Assembly (NCBI RefSeq): GCF_017354945.1
Contig: NZ_CP071503.1
Coordinates: 248,001-312,000, forward strand
From: Shewanella avicenniae
GTDB taxonomy: Bacteria; Pseudomonadota; Gammaproteobacteria; Enterobacterales; Shewanellaceae
Length of the DNA stretch: 64,000 nt
Reading direction: 5' to 3'
Part shown: piece by piece, positions 45,936 to 55,492 of the stretch
Numbering within the stretch: position 1 is the first letter of the stretch
Layout of the letters: each line of letters opens with the position of its first letter
The notes under the pieces: generated by a model
What the model was told of the DNA's origin: nothing
Databases searched by the model: none
Seen by the model: the letters and a program-made list of their open reading frames with translations, nothing else
Made by a program: the position numbers and the translations under genes

Positions 45936-48259
45936 GACTCCTTAGCCGAGTGCGGCAGAGCTAATTGCAGTGCGAGCACTAAGGTAAACAAAATTCCGAG
46001 GGTCAAGGTTTGGCCAAAGGCGGCGATGGCATGGGTTTGGCTGAACCCGAGCAGCCCAAATGCGAGCAGCGTTGAGATCGCCGACAGCAATACGGCTAAC
46101 AAGACTGCCGCGGTTTGCTGCTTGGCGTTAGCAAAAAACAAGCTGTAATCCACACCAATCCCAAATACGAGGATCAGCGCCAAGCTGTGGAACAAGGTCA
46201 ACTCTGCCCCGAGCCAGCCTAAGCTGCCCAAGGTCATTAGCGCCGCCAATATCGGCACTAATGCAATTTTAACACCTTGGGCTGTGCCATAACGCCCGAT
46301 AAATAACAGTGCGGCAACGGCTAAGGTGGCGGCCAATAGCACTAAGGTCAATACGCGGAAATGTGCCATGGTACGGGAGATATCGGCGACTTTATCCACC
46401 AGTTGCAGCTGTGAATCCTGCGCTGCTAATTGAGTCAGCGCAGGCAGATGTTGAATCCCGCCCAAGAGCACAATTGCCGCATAGCTGGGTTGATTATCTA
46501 ACCATAACTGCGCCAAACCGCTTTGCTTCGCAGCTTCAGTCGCGCGCCACGCGTCAATGGTGAGGGTTGGATTGGTGCGATATTGCTGCAGCAAAGCATT
46601 TGCAAGGCTGTCATCCAAGTCCAACTGCGGCAGGATTTGCGGCAGCTGCAGATAGATTTGCCCTTGCAGTTGATGTTGCAGCTGTTGGGTTTGCGCACTC
46701 GGCACAAACCGCGACAGCGACACAAAGCTGCCCAGTTGTTGCTGCTGAACCAGTTGCTGCAGTTGGCTACTTAACCGCTCCAACTTTTGCAGCAGTTGTT
46801 CTGGCGTATCGCCACTGACCAATAAAAACTGATTGTCGGTGCCACCACTTAACAGCTGACGTAATTGCTGCTCTGGCTCGATGACACTGGCTGGGCTTTG
46901 CTGCAATTGGCGCACATCGTCGTTGCTGACTAAGCGTAAATTGCCAGCGACAAGCACCACGGCGATGATTGCCAACAGTTGCAATGGTAGTCGGCGTTGC
47001 AGCAGTTGCTGACTTAAACGCTGCGCCCAAGCTAACGCCTGACTGTGTGCGGCAAGTGGTTGATTGGCCAGTAGCGGATAGGCCAGCAGCAGTGTCAGCC
47101 AAGTAAAAATCAGACCCGAGGCGCAAAACAGTGCCACTTGGCGCATGCCCGGAAATGGCGTGAACGCCAGCGCCACATAGGCAATCACGCTGCTCAACAA
47201 CGCCAAACTCAAGGTCGGCATGATCTGCGTTAAACTGCGCTGTGCTGAATTTGTTCCTGTGTCGCCATCATCTTTGGCATGTTGCAGCCGTTCGCAATAG
47301 AAGTGAAAACTGTAGTCGATGGCGATGCCGACCAAGCTGGTGCCAAACACCAGCGTAAGCAGATGTAGCTGGTGGAAGACGCTGAGGGTTACCGCGGTGG
47401 CCACCACAAAGCTGCTGGCTAAGGTTAGCAACGCAATCGACAGTGGCATCAGCGAGCGAAAACACCACAACACTAACAGCACCACGCCGAGCAGGGAAAT
47501 ACCGCCAATCCAACTGATCTCTTGGGTTGCGGTCTCGGTGGCTGCTGCCGCATGAAACAACGCGCCCGCCTTGAGCACGGTGATGTCAGGCAATACTGTG
47601 GCTAAGGCATGGTTTAACGCCTGCAGCTGTTGCTGCTGCGCCGCTGGATTAAACGCTGAACCAACGCCTTGAGCGCTGATAATGGCCGCCACACCGGTCG
47701 TGGTTGGTCGCAGCAAAATGCCGTCTTGTTGCTGGTATTGCTGTCCAGCCGCCAACGAGTGCAACCAGTCGGGGAATAGCAACAGTGGGTCATTCGCCAG
47801 CAGCGCGCTATTAGCCGCGCCAAACGGGTTAAACAGTTGCTGCTGCGCCTTAGCAACTAACTGATCAACATCCTGTTGTTGCAATAGTTGCTGCTGCTCT
47901 GCGGTCAACAACTGCATGCGATAGGGAAAATAGAAACTGGCCAGCGATTGCAACTGTTGCGGCGCACTGCTGACGTTGTCAAACGCGGCGCTTTGTTTGA
48001 GCGCGGCCAGCACTGGTTTGGCGGCATTTACCGCGGCAGTTTGATTGTCCGCGACCAAGGCGAGGTAGATGCGATTGGCAAACTGCTGTTCAACCCGCTC
48101 TTGAGCACGTTTGATAAGCGGGTCTTGGCTGATAGTGGGCAGCATCGCCAGAATATCTGTTTCAATGCGTGCGCCTTGCTGCCATTGCCAAATACCCACG
48201 GCGCTGATACTGCTGAGCAGCATCAGCCAAAGTGCAAAACTCAGCCGCAGCCGCAGCAT
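45932..48259 (-). CDS. apeM: MMPL/RND-type exporter ApeM
   Basis: A 775-residue inner-membrane transporter of the MMPL/RND superfamily with two halves, each a membrane helix, a large periplasmic domain and five more helices. 'LVFGTSLVGIAIDYSFHFYC' and 'LILVFGIGVDYSLFFANA' are the two RND helix-4 motifs with the energising Asp. The periplasmic domains are Gln/Leu-rich. It likely flips or extrudes the aryl polyene-lipid to the periplasm for hand-off to ApeL. Its start overlaps the apeL stop by one base. Confidence 0.88.
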   Translation of the reverse strand: MLRLRLSFALWLMLLSSISAVGIWQWQQGARIETDILAMLPTISQDPLIKRAQERVEQQFANRIYLALVADNQTAAVNAAKPVLAALKQSAAFDNVSSAPQQLQSLASFYFPYRMQLLTAEQQQLLQQQDVDQLVAKAQQQLFNPFGAANSALLANDPLLLFPDWLHSLAAGQQYQQQDGILLRPTTTGVAAIISAQGVGSAFNPAAQQQQLQALNHALATVLPDITVLKAGALFHAAAATETATQEISWIGGISLLGVVLLVLWCFRSLMPLSIALLTLASSFVVATAVTLSVFHQLHLLTLVFGTSLVGIAIDYSFHFYCERLQHAKDDGDTGTNSAQRSLTQIMPTLSLALLSSVIAYVALAFTPFPGMRQVALFCASGLIFTWLTLLLAYPLLANQPLAAHSQALAWAQRLSQQLLQRRLPLQLLAIIAVVLVAGNLRLVSNDDVRQLQQSPASVIEPEQQLRQLLSGGTDNQFLLVSGDTPEQLLQKLERLSSQLQQLVQQQQLGSFVSLSRFVPSAQTQQLQHQLQGQIYLQLPQILPQLDLDDSLANALLQQYRTNPTLTIDAWRATEAAKQSGLAQLWLDNQPSYAAIVLLGGIQHLPALTQLAAQDSQLQLVDKVADISRTMAHFRVLTLVLLAATLAVAALLFIGRYGTAQGVKIALVPILAALMTLGSLGWLGAELTLFHSLALILVFGIGVDYSLFFANAKQQTAAVLLAVLLSAISTLLAFGLLGFSQTHAIAAFGQTLTLGILFTLVLALQLALPHSAKES

Positions 48260-49035
48260 TAATTCTGCGCTCCAACAGGGGGAAACAGCGCTTGTTCTGC
48301 TGTCGTCAGCGTACCTTGTTGCACGTTGAACAGTGCGATTTCACTGACGTCTTGTTGCTGCCCTAGCAGCAGAATCCGCCGTAACTCGCTGTCACCTGAC
48401 AGTACTATGTGTGGCAGCAAGGCCATAAGTTGGGGATCTTGCGCGACGAGCCCCAACTGCCAATGGCTCTGGTCGCTAGGGTGTTGCAAATGCAGGCTAA
48501 AATGCTGCTGCAGAAAGTCGATGTCCGCACTGAGCAAGGCACGCATCAATTGCGGCATTAACTGACTCAATTCTGCGGGTGCTGCACTGGTGGCTTGTTG
48601 GCTGCGGTTGCCCTGACTGTCGATTTGGGTCAGCGAGTTTTGCTGCAATATCAGCGTGGTAGCAAATGGTTTGAGCTGCTGCCAATACAAACCTTGTGCA
48701 GCGGAAAACACGAACTTGCCTTGGCTTTGCAGCGGGCGTTTGAGCACCTTGAGCCAGCGAGTTTGTTGAAATTCACCGCGACTGGCGTTGCCAAGTGCGA
48801 GCGATTGCATCAATTGGCTCAGTTCATTTTGAGTGGCGGGTGCGCTAAACAGCGCTTGAAAGTCGTCTGCGTTGGTGCGAATGAGAGGGCTGTCGTCGGC
48901 AACTGCCATATTGAACAGCAATGCGCTGAGCATGCCCGTTAGCAGGTATGTCATTGCACCGAGATGCAGCAGTCGCGTGGTTCGTTCAACCAACCACTGG
49001 CGCACTACTGAGTTTGCCCTACTGCAGCGACTCAT
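48259..49035 (-). CDS. apeL: LolA-like outer-membrane carrier ApeL
   Basis: A 258-residue exported protein with a hydrophobic segment at about 25-46 acting as signal. The LolA-like beta fold is suggested by 'GEFQQTRWLKVLKRPLQSQG' and 'KFVFSAAQGLYWQ', which match the strands around the conserved Arg of LolA. It is thought to ferry the lipid-linked pigment across the periplasm. The start overlaps the thioesterase stop by four bases. Confidence 0.85.
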   Translation of the reverse strand: MSRCSRANSVVRQWLVERTTRLLHLGAMTYLLTGMLSALLFNMAVADDSPLIRTNADDFQALFSAPATQNELSQLMQSLALGNASRGEFQQTRWLKVLKRPLQSQGKFVFSAAQGLYWQQLKPFATTLILQQNSLTQIDSQGNRSQQATSAAPAELSQLMPQLMRALLSADIDFLQQHFSLHLQHPSDQSHWQLGLVAQDPQLMALLPHIVLSGDSELRRILLLGQQQDVSEIALFNVQQGTLTTAEQALFPPVGAQN

Positions 49036-49457
49036 TGCGCCTCCAAGTAAGGCTGTAACCGCTCACGAAATGCCGCTGGAGTTTCAAAACACAGCTCTTT
49101 GCTTTGCATGTCGACCGCCGCCTGAATGCTGTAGCCTTTGGTGGTGCGTTCGCCGCTGGCGCAATCAAAAATCTGGTATTGGATTTTTAGTCGATTTTCC
49201 CACTCGACCAAGCTGGCTTCGACGCGAATTTTTTGCTCAAAGGTAGTCGGTTTTACATATTTGACTTGGGTATCGACAATCGGCCACATATAGCCAGACG
49301 CTTGCATCTGCCGGTAGCCATAATTGATCTGTTCCAACAGCTTACAGCGGGCGACTTCAAAATATTTGAGATAATTGCCATGCCAAGTGATCCCCATTGA
49401 GTCGACATCAAAAAAGGGCACTTCCATTTCAACTGCTACCTGCAATATGGCTTTCAC
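49032..49457 (-). CDS. apeK: 4HBT-type thioesterase ApeK
   Basis: A 141-residue hotdog thioesterase. 'DVDSMGITWHGNYLKYFEVAR' is the 4HBT/YbgC signature with the catalytic Asp. It probably releases or edits the acyl chain. Start at GTG 49457 is chosen: GGAGG lies seven bases before it and it overlaps the ammonia-lyase stop by four bases (GTGA). The ATG at 49472 would itself contain the ribosome site. Confidence 0.88.
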   Translation of the reverse strand: MKAILQVAVEMEVPFFDVDSMGITWHGNYLKYFEVARCKLLEQINYGYRQMQASGYMWPIVDTQVKYVKPTTFEQKIRVEASLVEWENRLKIQYQIFDCASGERTTKGYSIQAAVDMQSKELCFETPAAFRERLQPYLEAQ

Positions 49458-50998
49458 TGAGGTACCTCCCATACCGCTTGTTGGATTTTGGCCAATGTAT
49501 CACGCAGTGTCTGCTCTAACGGTCGGTCTTCGTCGACGAGCGGCAGTTGTTCGGCTAACTGGGTGAGTAGACTGTTAAGCGCCGGGCTCAAACTCTCGTA
49601 ACTCAACTGTTGTTGCCGTACTCGCAATCGCACCCCTTGGCTCACGGCTAACAAAGCGGCGCTGGCGACTTGCTCGGTCAGAGTGAGCACGCGCAGTGCA
49701 TCCCGTGCAGCAATGGTGCCCATGCTCACTTTATCTTGGTTGTGGCATTCCGTTGAGCGTGAGAACACGCTGGCGGGCATGGTCAGTTTTAGCGCTTCGG
49801 CGGTCCATGCAGAACAACCGATTTGCACCGCTTTAAAGCCGTGGTTAATCACTCGTCGAGGCCCTTCGCTGCCCGATAGATTGGCCGGCAGCCCGTGGTT
49901 GAATTTAGGGTCCATCATTAACGCCATCTGCCGATCCAATAGATCAGCCAAGTTCGCCACCGCGTTTTTCAGCGAATCCATCACAAAGGCGATATGACCA
50001 CCGTAAAAATGGCCGCCATGCAGAATATGCTCACCTTCAGCATCGACAATCGGATTGTCGTTGGCGCTGTTTAATTCGATTTCAATAAACTGCCGCATAA
50101 ACGGCTGAGCATCCACCAGAACCCCGATGATGTGCGGTGCGCAGCGAATCGAATATCGATCCTGCAAGCGCTCACTGTTGCGCGGATGGGTATGGTGTTG
50201 CAGGTCGTCGCGGATCCATTTGGCCACTTGCATCTGCCCCGGATGCGGTTTGGCATTAAACAGGATTTCATCAAAATGATGGCTGTTGCCTTGCAACGTA
50301 ATCGACGCCAGCGCGGTAATGCGGGCACAAAGGCGCGCTAAATAATCCGCCCGTTGAAAGGCCAAGCAGGCCAGTGCGGTCATGACCGCAGTGCCGTTCA
50401 TCAGCGCTAATCCCTCTTTCGGGCGTAGCACTAATGGTGTGATATCTAACTGCTGAAACACGGTCGCAGCATCTTGTTGTTCGCCATTAAACAGCACTTG
50501 TCGTTCGCCTTGCAGTACTGCTGCAAGGTAAGACAGCGGGGTGAGATCGCCACTGGCACCCACCGAACCCTCTTCGGGAATGAGTGGCACTATGTTGCGA
50601 TTAAGCAGTTCCGCAAGGCGTTGCAATAAGCGATAACTGACCCCAGATTTCCCCAATGCCAGCGAATTTAAGCGGCACACCATCACGGCGCGTGCTTGCT
50701 GCTCAGTTAGGTATTGCCCCATACCGCAGCCATGAAAGCGGGTCAGATGCAGCGGCAGCTCTGCGACTAAGGCTTCATTCACCGCAACGGTGCAGGAGTC
50801 GCCATAGCCGGTGGTAACACCATAGACCACCCCCTCTTCAGCAAGCAGGCTATCAATAAATTGGGCGCCCCGCTCAATGCTGGCGATGTAGTCGGGCGCA
50901 TCATTGAGCTGCACCTGCGCACCGGCGGCAACCGCCGCCACTTGGGCAATGGTTAGTGGTTGTTGGCCAACAATAATCGGGTCAGCAACACGGCTCAT
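49454..50998 (-). CDS. Aromatic amino acid ammonia-lyase (PAL/TAL type)
   Basis: A 514-residue MIO-cofactor ammonia-lyase. The self-cyclising Ala148-Ser149-Gly150 (GSVGASGDLTPL) and the lid Tyr59 (VYGVTTGYG) are intact. The residue that separates HAL from PAL/TAL reads as HNQD (419-422): Gln421 stands where histidine lyases have Glu (QED). The substrate-facing pair is Phe88-His89 (LTRFHGCG): Phe as in PAL, His as in HAL, so Phe or Tyr preference is open. Likely product is cinnamate or 4-coumarate as aryl starter for the polyene. No hut genes are nearby. It is inserted between apeJ and apeK with four-base overlaps on both sides. Confidence 0.88.
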   Translation of the reverse strand: MSRVADPIIVGQQPLTIAQVAAVAAGAQVQLNDAPDYIASIERGAQFIDSLLAEEGVVYGVTTGYGDSCTVAVNEALVAELPLHLTRFHGCGMGQYLTEQQARAVMVCRLNSLALGKSGVSYRLLQRLAELLNRNIVPLIPEEGSVGASGDLTPLSYLAAVLQGERQVLFNGEQQDAATVFQQLDITPLVLRPKEGLALMNGTAVMTALACLAFQRADYLARLCARITALASITLQGNSHHFDEILFNAKPHPGQMQVAKWIRDDLQHHTHPRNSERLQDRYSIRCAPHIIGVLVDAQPFMRQFIEIELNSANDNPIVDAEGEHILHGGHFYGGHIAFVMDSLKNAVANLADLLDRQMALMMDPKFNHGLPANLSGSEGPRRVINHGFKAVQIGCSAWTAEALKLTMPASVFSRSTECHNQDKVSMGTIAARDALRVLTLTEQVASAALLAVSQGVRLRVRQQQLSYESLSPALNSLLTQLAEQLPLVDEDRPLEQTLRDTLAKIQQAVWEVPQ

Positions 50999-52698
50999 GC
51001 ATCTTCCTCACGGCTAAGCGCACTGTCTTGGCGCCAAAAGTCATAAAAATTAAACCATTGCAGTGGCGCGCGCAGCGCCATTTGCTCTAAACGTTCAGCA
51101 TAAACGCGACTGGCTTGCTGTAACCTTGCTGCACGTTCAGCGCGAGGCCCGGCTAATGGCGTATCAAACGGCTGTACTTCAACGATATAGCGGCCATGTT
51201 CGCGAATACAAAACAGGGTATACACAGGGCAATCTAACAAACCTGCCAGAATAAATGGCCCTTCAGGAAAGGCGGCAGGTTGGCCTAAAAATGGTTGATA
51301 TTGCACACGGCCAATGCTGTGGCGCGAAGTGCGATCGGCGGCAATCACCACCAGTTCGCCGTTGTCTATCTTTTGCTGCAGCAACATGGCGGTCGCCGGG
51401 TTTAACTCCGACACTTGCAGCAGATCGAGTTGGCTATCGGGGTTAAGCTGCTTGATCAGCTTATTGAAATTAGCGCTGTTATCACTCATCACCATCACGT
51501 TCACCTTGATCTGGCGTTGATGGATGGAGATGGCGCGGCACAGCTCAATGTTGCCAATATGAGACACTAACAACACCGCGCCACGGCCGCGCTCAAGTTG
51601 GGCTGCAAGTTGGTCTTTACCCGGAAAATCCACTTGGCTCAGGGTAATGCGGTCACACCACGCATCAACCCGATCCAGCGCTGCGTTACCAAAACTGATG
51701 AAGTGTTTCAGACCATCGCGCCAACTGAGTTGTTGGATTAGCTGTGGATGTTGCGGCCGCAACTGTTTTACCCGGCGCAAAAAATCCATGGAGGCCTGGC
51801 GTGCATGTTTACCACTAATAAAGAAATAGCCAATCACAGGGTACATGATCAGTCGTGCCAACCAATGTCCGCCAAGACGGTAGCAGCCGAGCAAAATCTT
51901 TAGCCCGAGCAAGCTGCCGCGTTCGCTGATGCTTGACCAATGCTGCTGATTGCTGCTGGCTTTGGCGGCGCGCGCAAAACGCTGACCGGTTAACTTGCGC
52001 CATAACATGCCGAAAAACAGCCGTGTATGCATTTTGCTGATCAGCCAGTTGTCGGCAACGCCGCGAAAGTGGCTGACGCCGTTATCGGGGTAGATGACTT
52101 TTGTTGGCAGATGCACGGTGGGCACTCCGCGCCAAAACAACCGCACCATGATTTCGGTGTCGAAATCCATACGTTCACCTATGGTTTCACCACTTTGCAT
52201 CAGCACATGACAGGCGGCTAACGGATAGATACGAAAGCCGCACATCGAATCTTGGATCTGCAGGCTGAGGGTTTCAATCCACACCCAAAAGTGAGTGATA
52301 TAGCGGCCATATAGGCGCGCTTTGGGAATCGACTCATCGTATTGCGGTAGGCCACTGATTAACGCGTGTGGCTGCTGCTCAGCTTGTTCCATCATCAACG
52401 GAATATCTGCCAAGTTATGCTGGCCGTCAGCATCCACTTGCAGCGCATGGCTGAAGCCTGCCTGCCATGCGGCGTTTAAACCGGTCAATACAGCCGCACC
52501 TTTGCCGCGATTATAGGGATGGGTAATCAAGGTCACCCACGTATGTTGCTGCGCTAACTCGGTCAGCAAGTAGCGGGTGCTGTCGTTGGAGCCATCATCA
52601 ATCAGAAAACAGTGCAAGCCCAACGGCGCCAACGCTTCTAGGGTTGCGGCGATGTAGTGGGTATGGTTGTAGTTGGGGATGACCAGCGCTAACTTCAT
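50995..52698 (-). CDS. apeJ: Fused glycosyltransferase/acyltransferase ApeJ
   Basis: A 567-residue two-domain protein. The N-terminal family 2 glycosyltransferase (residues 1-~240) has 'VIPNYNHTHYI', 'FLIDDGSNDST' and the metal-binding Asp in 'ALQVDADGQHN'. The C-terminal part (~280-560) is an LpxL/HtrB-like lysophospholipid acyltransferase with 'LLVSHIGNIELCR', His-x4-Glu instead of the more usual His-x4-Asp. It would attach sugar and fatty acyl to the pigment. Overlaps both neighbours by four bases. Confidence 0.87.
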   Translation of the reverse strand: MKLALVIPNYNHTHYIAATLEALAPLGLHCFLIDDGSNDSTRYLLTELAQQHTWVTLITHPYNRGKGAAVLTGLNAAWQAGFSHALQVDADGQHNLADIPLMMEQAEQQPHALISGLPQYDESIPKARLYGRYITHFWVWIETLSLQIQDSMCGFRIYPLAACHVLMQSGETIGERMDFDTEIMVRLFWRGVPTVHLPTKVIYPDNGVSHFRGVADNWLISKMHTRLFFGMLWRKLTGQRFARAAKASSNQQHWSSISERGSLLGLKILLGCYRLGGHWLARLIMYPVIGYFFISGKHARQASMDFLRRVKQLRPQHPQLIQQLSWRDGLKHFISFGNAALDRVDAWCDRITLSQVDFPGKDQLAAQLERGRGAVLLVSHIGNIELCRAISIHQRQIKVNVMVMSDNSANFNKLIKQLNPDSQLDLLQVSELNPATAMLLQQKIDNGELVVIAADRTSRHSIGRVQYQPFLGQPAAFPEGPFILAGLLDCPVYTLFCIREHGRYIVEVQPFDTPLAGPRAERAARLQQASRVYAERLEQMALRAPLQWFNFYDFWRQDSALSREEDA

Positions 52699-53057
52699 CC
52701 GTTGGCTCCCTCACTCAAGAGGATGCGCCCCGATGCAAAGCGGCGTTCACCAGCGGTGACGCTAAACAGCAGTTTGCGCTTGGCTGCATCATGGTTGATG
52801 GTGAGGGTAAACTGGGTGTTAGGCAAAATAAGTTGCTGAAACTTCAGCACTTCAATTTGGGCTACAGCAGCGGAATAGCCAAAATGAGCACAGCCTAAGC
52901 TGACCGCCCAATCCAGCTGCACCACGCCGGGCACAATGGGGTGCTCAGGAAAGTGACCGGCAAAAGCAGGATGTTCGGCGTCGATCTGCATCAGCCAAGT
53001 GGCGCAGCTCGGTTCGCTGTGATGTTCAATTACTGTCGGAAGTGGTGGTTTAGTCAT
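52695..53057 (-). CDS. apeI: Hotdog-fold dehydratase ApeI (FabZ-like)
   Basis: A 120-residue hotdog dehydratase. 'FAGHFPEHPIVPGVVQLDWAV' is the FabZ/FabA active-site loop with His35. It pairs with ApeP in known systems. ATG 53057 overlaps the apeH stop by eight bases; the longer frame starts with TTG 53063. There is no evident ribosome site, so translation is probably coupled to apeH. Confidence 0.87.
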   Translation of the reverse strand: MTKPPLPTVIEHHSEPSCATWLMQIDAEHPAFAGHFPEHPIVPGVVQLDWAVSLGCAHFGYSAAVAQIEVLKFQQLILPNTQFTLTINHDAAKRKLLFSVTAGERRFASGRILLSEGANG

Positions 53058-54423
53058 TATCAAACAGCTGCAGCATCTCTTGCAGACGAATCTTTCCTTG
53101 TGGGTCTTGCGGCAGTCGCTCGGGATAACGCCAGCGCCGCGGCAAAGTCACACGCTCAAATTGGCTAAGGAGATGACTTTTAAGCGTGTTGTTAATATGA
53201 AGTTTACCATTGTGCAGCAGTTCGGCATGACCAACATCCGACAGTTCCACCACAGCGCCTAACTGTTGGCGTTGGCCATCAAGTAGGATAAGACTGCTTT
53301 GTGCCACCCACGGATGCGCGTTGAGTAAGGCTTCCATTTGCACCAGCGATAAGCGCTTCTCTTCGATTTTTACCACGCGGTCGAGCCGACCTTCTAGGCG
53401 AAATAAGCCATCACCGAGCAAGGTAATGCTGTCATCGCAGCGTAGCTGCGCATCATCCACCAGATACGGTGAGTTCAGCAACAGTGCGCCATCGCTATCA
53501 TCACGAGCGATTCGCATAGGAGCAAAGGCCTTCCACGCCGTTTCTGCACTGTGCTGGCGCCGATAAGCAATGCCGCCGGTTTCGGTGCTGCCGTAGACTT
53601 CAATCGGCAAGCTGGCAAACACTTGGCGAATGCCAAGCGCCGCTTCTAACGGCAGAGGGCCGCCGGAGCTGAAAATAAGGCTGGGTACTTGATGTTGCCG
53701 CTCAAAATTAAGCGCCTTGGGTAATCGAGTTAACTGCGCTGGGCTGCTGATCAAACACAGCTTGGGAAATAGCGCCATGTAATATCCCAGCGTTTCAGGA
53801 TATTCGACGAGGTCACTCAAAAATGGCCGACTAGCCGCTAATGGCCATAGAATTTTAAACAGCAGGCCATAGATGTGCTGGTGGGTGACCGTGGCTACTA
53901 CACTGCAATGTGGCAAGTGTTTGGCAAAGGTGTTTTCCAGTACCGTAACTTCGGCATCGAGCTGGCGTAGCGTTTTGCGTACTGCCTTAGGTTGGCCGCT
54001 TGAGCCTGAGGTAAATAGCAACAGCTCACCAAATTGCTGGCCTTCAGCAAGTTGCGGCCAGGGGCGATTACCTGTGCTCAGCTGTTTGCGTAGCGGCAGG
54101 TATTCGCCGTGATCACTCAAAGGTTGCTCAGCTAGCACGCCATCAAACTCGGCACTAAGTTGGCTGATACTGCCCGGTTGAGTGTTGGCTGGCAGGATGA
54201 TCTGCTTTCCGGCAATCAATGCGGCACAGAGACCAACCGCAAACAGATTACTTGAATCGCTGGCCAGTAACCAACGTTTAGCGGGTGATTGCTGCAGTTT
54301 TTGGTACACGGCATCCACCTGATTGGTAAACAGGGCGCCGGTCACTATGTCATGGTGGTTAAAGCTGATCAGCTGTTGCGGCGTTGGGCCTTGCGCCAAC
54401 CATGTTTTCAATAACTGTGTCAT
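53050..54423 (-). CDS. apeH: Aryl/acyl-ACP ligase ApeH (AMP-forming)
   Basis: A 457-residue adenylate-forming enzyme. The P-loop 'LLFTSGSSGQPKAVRK' (near residue 130), 'EVYGSTETGGIAYR' and the A8-like 'LFRLEGRLDRVVKI' are intact. In aryl polyene systems ApeH activates an aryl acid (4-hydroxybenzoate in the studied case) and loads it on the carrier protein ApeE. In this cluster the aryl acid may come from the adjacent ammonia-lyase. Nine bases separate it from apeG. Confidence 0.88.
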   Translation of the reverse strand: MTQLLKTWLAQGPTPQQLISFNHHDIVTGALFTNQVDAVYQKLQQSPAKRWLLASDSSNLFAVGLCAALIAGKQIILPANTQPGSISQLSAEFDGVLAEQPLSDHGEYLPLRKQLSTGNRPWPQLAEGQQFGELLLFTSGSSGQPKAVRKTLRQLDAEVTVLENTFAKHLPHCSVVATVTHQHIYGLLFKILWPLAASRPFLSDLVEYPETLGYYMALFPKLCLISSPAQLTRLPKALNFERQHQVPSLIFSSGGPLPLEAALGIRQVFASLPIEVYGSTETGGIAYRRQHSAETAWKAFAPMRIARDDSDGALLLNSPYLVDDAQLRCDDSITLLGDGLFRLEGRLDRVVKIEEKRLSLVQMEALLNAHPWVAQSSLILLDGQRQQLGAVVELSDVGHAELLHNGKLHINNTLKSHLLSQFERVTLPRRWRYPERLPQDPQGKIRLQEMLQLFDND

Positions 54424-54432
54424 AACCGTCTC

Positions 54433-54981
54433 TTACGAACTTTTCAGGTAAAAGTGGCGGTACAACCATTCGCCGCCGGCCAATGTACCTATCAGCAGAT
54501 AAGCAATTAAGCCATTGTAAAGTGTCCAAGTCTCAATGCTGCTCCATAACGCAGTGTACAGCGCTGCAGCGCCATTGAGCACAAATAAACCGCACCACAG
54601 CAGGGTCACCTTGCATAAATAGGGGCGGGCGCTGTCGGGCAAATCGGGTTCAGTGATACGCGCCAACCGCTCGACCATACAAGGCGTGCGCCACAACGAA
54701 CCGCCAAACAGCACCAGCATGGCACCGTTGATCACCAGCGGATAAAACAGCAGCCAATCTTGCTGTTTGGCGATAGCGCTGCCAAGCGTTAGTGCTAAGC
54801 CGAGCACGATAGGTGCAATCAGCGCCTTCACCTGTTGTTTTTGCAGCATTAACCGCAGTAACAGTAAGGCGGCTAACAGCATGGCGACACTATTGGCTGG
54901 CAGATACTGCAAGCCAAAATACACTGCAAACGGATAACCCAGCAGTACGACTATGGTCAGCGTTTGCAGTATAGCGGCCAT
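54433..54981 (-). CDS. apeG: Membrane protein ApeG (COG4648-like)
   Basis: A 182-residue protein with about five to six hydrophobic helices and no catalytic motif. It occupies the place of apeG, a membrane protein of unknown role found in aryl polyene clusters. Start ATG 54981 overlaps the apeF stop by one base (TAATG), with AGGA upstream. Confidence 0.82.
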   Translation of the reverse strand: MAAILQTLTIVVLLGYPFAVYFGLQYLPANSVAMLLAALLLLRLMLQKQQVKALIAPIVLGLALTLGSAIAKQQDWLLFYPLVINGAMLVLFGGSLWRTPCMVERLARITEPDLPDSARPYLCKVTLLWCGLFVLNGAAALYTALWSSIETWTLYNGLIAYLLIGTLAGGEWLYRHFYLKSS

Positions 54982-55241
54982 TATTCCTGAACCAATTGCT
55001 CGATGGCGTTGACGACATCGCCAACCGTACGCACGCTCTTAAAGGCTTCTGGTTGGATCTTTTTGCCGGTAATCTGCTGCAACTTGATCACCAAGTCGAC
55101 CGCGTCGATGCTGTCTAGATCCAGATCTTGGTACAAGGACGCTTCTTCGCTAATATCGTCGGCATCAATTTCAAATTCGTCTTGCAGAATACGACTCAGC
55201 ATCTGCAGTATCTGTTCACGATTTTGCATCATGTCTCTCAC
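54981..55241 (-). CDS. apeF: Acyl carrier protein ApeF
   Basis: An 86-residue acyl carrier protein; Ser44 in 'DLDLDSIDAVDL' takes the 4'-phosphopantetheine arm. In aryl polyene systems this second carrier mainly holds malonyl extender and growing chains, while ApeE takes the starter. ATG 55241 overlaps the apeE stop by four bases. No phosphopantetheinyl transferase is in the window, so a chromosomal one must act. Confidence 0.92.
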   Translation of the reverse strand: MRDMMQNREQILQMLSRILQDEFEIDADDISEEASLYQDLDLDSIDAVDLVIKLQQITGKKIQPEAFKSVRTVGDVVNAIEQLVQE

Positions 55242-55492
55242 GCACGTTGTGATTCAATAAACTTGGCTAAACTGGCCACGCTGTAAAAATAGTCGCGGGT
55301 CGCAGCGGAGTTGGCTTCCAGCTTGACGTCAAACTGCTTTTTAATCGCCAACCCCAATTCAAGGGCGTCGATAGAGTCCAACCCAAGGCCTTCACCAAAC
55401 AGGGGTGCGTCAGTTTCGATGTCTTCAACCGTCACATCCTCGAGGTCGAGACTATCGATAATCAACTGCTTAATTTCGTTATGTAAGCTCAT
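55238..55492 (-). CDS. apeE: Acyl carrier protein ApeE
   Basis: An 84-residue acyl carrier protein with Ser40 in 'GLGLDSIDALEL'. Proposed to take the aryl starter from ApeH. ATG 55492 is used; ATG 55501 is equally near. It starts inside or right beside the end of the acyltransferase gene, whose stop is at 55479. Confidence 0.9.
   Translation of the reverse strand: MSLHNEIKQLIIDSLDLEDVTVEDIETDAPLFGEGLGLDSIDALELGLAIKKQFDVKLEANSAATRDYFYSVASLAKFIESQRA

Noticed and set aside
49454..50998. Reading the lyase as HutH of histidine degradation
   Set aside because: No hutU, hutI or hutG gene is near, the gene is inside the pigment operon, and the QED motif of histidine lyases reads as NQD.
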